Below are positions 63,366-64,000 of a DNA stretch of 64,000 nt, in pieces. The position numbers were made by a program, and so were the translations under genes. Below the pieces are notes generated by a model, which saw nothing but the letters and a program-made list of their open reading frames with translations, ran no database searches and was not told where the DNA came from. How positions within the stretch are numbered: the stretch's first letter is position 1; each line of letters starts with the position of its first letter. The DNA lies in the NCBI RefSeq assembly GCF_013423785.1, contig NZ_CP058952.1, forward strand, positions 3,313,665-3,377,664, read 5' to 3'. Source of the stretch: Chitinibacter fontanus (GTDB lineage Bacteria; Pseudomonadota; Gammaproteobacteria; Burkholderiales; Chitinibacteraceae).

Positions 63366-64000
63366 ATGATAGAGATTCAATTCTGGTGGTTAGTTGTCCT
63401 ACCTGTCTTTTTCGGCCTAGGCTGGCTTGCTGCACGCGTAGATATTAAGCATGTGATTGCGCAAAGTAAGTCGCTGCCGTCTGCTTACTTTAAGGGCTTA
63501 AACCATCTGTTAGCTGGTGAAACCAATAAAGCAATTGAAGTTTATGTGGATATTGCGAAAAATCATGAAGAAACCATAGAGCTACAATTTACGCTTGGGC
63601 ATTTATTTCGCCGTAGAGGCGAGCTTGAGCGTGCAATTCGTATGCATCAAAAATTGCTCGCGAGACGCGATCTCTCAAGTGCGCAAAAAGAGCAGGCCCA
63701 GCTGGATTTGGCAATTGACTTCATTAAAGCAGGCCTTTTTGATCGCGCAGAAACTCTATTGCATGAGCTATCGGAAACGAATGCTGCCAAAGCGGCTCGA
63801 GTAGAGTTATTAGCCATTTACCAGCAAGAACATGAATGGCAAAAAGCCATTGAGATTGCTCAACAGCTGCGAGATGAAAGTCATACCTACCAACATGAAA
63901 TTGCCCAATTCAATTGCGAGTTGGCCGCAGCGGCATTAATTCGTAATCAAATAGAGCAGGCGCAGGTTTACTTAGAAAATGCATTGAGTGTTCATCGCCA
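63366..64000 (+). CDS. lapB: Lipopolysaccharide assembly protein B (LapB), 5' part
   Basis: The frame is open from the ATG at 63366 to the right edge (211 codons), so the gene is cut by the window. It begins with a TM anchor (FWWLVVLPVFFGLGWLAARV), followed by DIKHVIAQSKSLPSAYFKGLNHLL and TPR repeats (TNKAIEVYVDIAKNHEETIE, LGHLFRRRGELERAIRMHQK, IDFIKAGLFDRAETLLHELS), which is LapB/YciM. The C-terminal rubredoxin-like zinc module lies outside. It is translationally close to lapA. Confidence 0.93.
   Translation, partial: MIEIQFWWLVVLPVFFGLGWLAARVDIKHVIAQSKSLPSAYFKGLNHLLAGETNKAIEVYVDIAKNHEETIELQFTLGHLFRRRGELERAIRMHQKLLARRDLSSAQKEQAQLDLAIDFIKAGLFDRAETLLHELSETNAAKAARVELLAIYQQEHEWQKAIEIAQQLRDESHTYQHEIAQFNCELAAAALIRNQIEQAQVYLENALSVHR

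Noticed and set aside
1..64000. CRISPR arrays, insertion sequences, prophage, toxin-antitoxin or defence systems
   Set aside because: No regularly spaced direct repeats, transposase, integrase (other than XerC) or defence genes are visible.

Overview
The window looks like a chromosomal segment of a betaproteobacterium of the order Neisseriales (Chromobacteriaceae/Chitinibacteraceae type). This is inferred from gene content and order: rpsF-priB-rpsR-rplI, rimP-nusA-infB-rbfA-truB-rpsO-pnp, fimV-truA-trpF-trpB-trpA-accD-folC-dedD-cvpA-purF-metZ, cmk-rpsA-ihfB-lapA-lapB, a PHA regulator/phasin pair, and type IV pilus genes. Base composition is moderate. Almost everything is core metabolism and information processing; there is no prophage, insertion sequence, CRISPR array or rRNA, and one tRNA (Gly, CCC).

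Layout. 1-9.4 kb: mostly minus strand, with xerC, a DUF484 gene, dapF, a CoA-binding protein, ridA, a flavin reductase, hemW, two small unknown genes, rdgB, an aspartic protease and dusA. 9.7-15.5 kb: the only accessory-looking part, with a solitary periplasmic solute-binding protein, a decayed moaE pseudogene that I found by translating the apparently empty gap, and a very large four-PAS hybrid histidine kinase. 15.7-24 kb: tRNA-Gly, dcd, a bcp-type peroxiredoxin, a PIN-PhoH ATPase, an AhpD-like protein, trmJ, suhB, an ArsC-like reductase, pilU and fadD. 24-33 kb: the translation/RNA operon from rimP to pnp. 33-38.5 kb: phasin and phaR (divergent), tcdA, the rpsF operon, a 7Fe ferredoxin and gluQ. 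38.7-52.9 kb: fimV, a CbiQ-like membrane protein, truA, the trpFBA-accD-folC-SPOR-cvpA-purF-metZ run and rlmB. 53-64 kb: a DUF3422 protein, pgsA, an MFS transporter, a DAHP synthase-META protein-tyrA operon, an aldo/keto reductase, cmk, rpsA, ihfB, lapA and the start of lapB.

Most interesting signal: a family of intergenic elements that begin with GGGTAT, end with ATACCC and are exactly 49 bp long in seven separate places (591, 3783, 4860, 18933, 20760, 34713, 44804), plus two decayed copies of the same length (7650, 55093). Their interiors differ, but most can fold as an interrupted hairpin. They lie between convergent or co-directional genes, usually within about 20 bp of a stop codon, and never between divergent genes. 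This resembles a REP-like or dRS3-like small palindromic repeat family, or a dispersed RNA processing/terminator module; I do not recognise it as a described family. Other points worth checking are TGC-N3-GCA candidate PhaR operators between phasin and phaR, tandem terminator-like hairpins in the rpsA leader, a hairpin that decides the tcdA start, and a 21-nt palindrome before the DAHP synthase gene.
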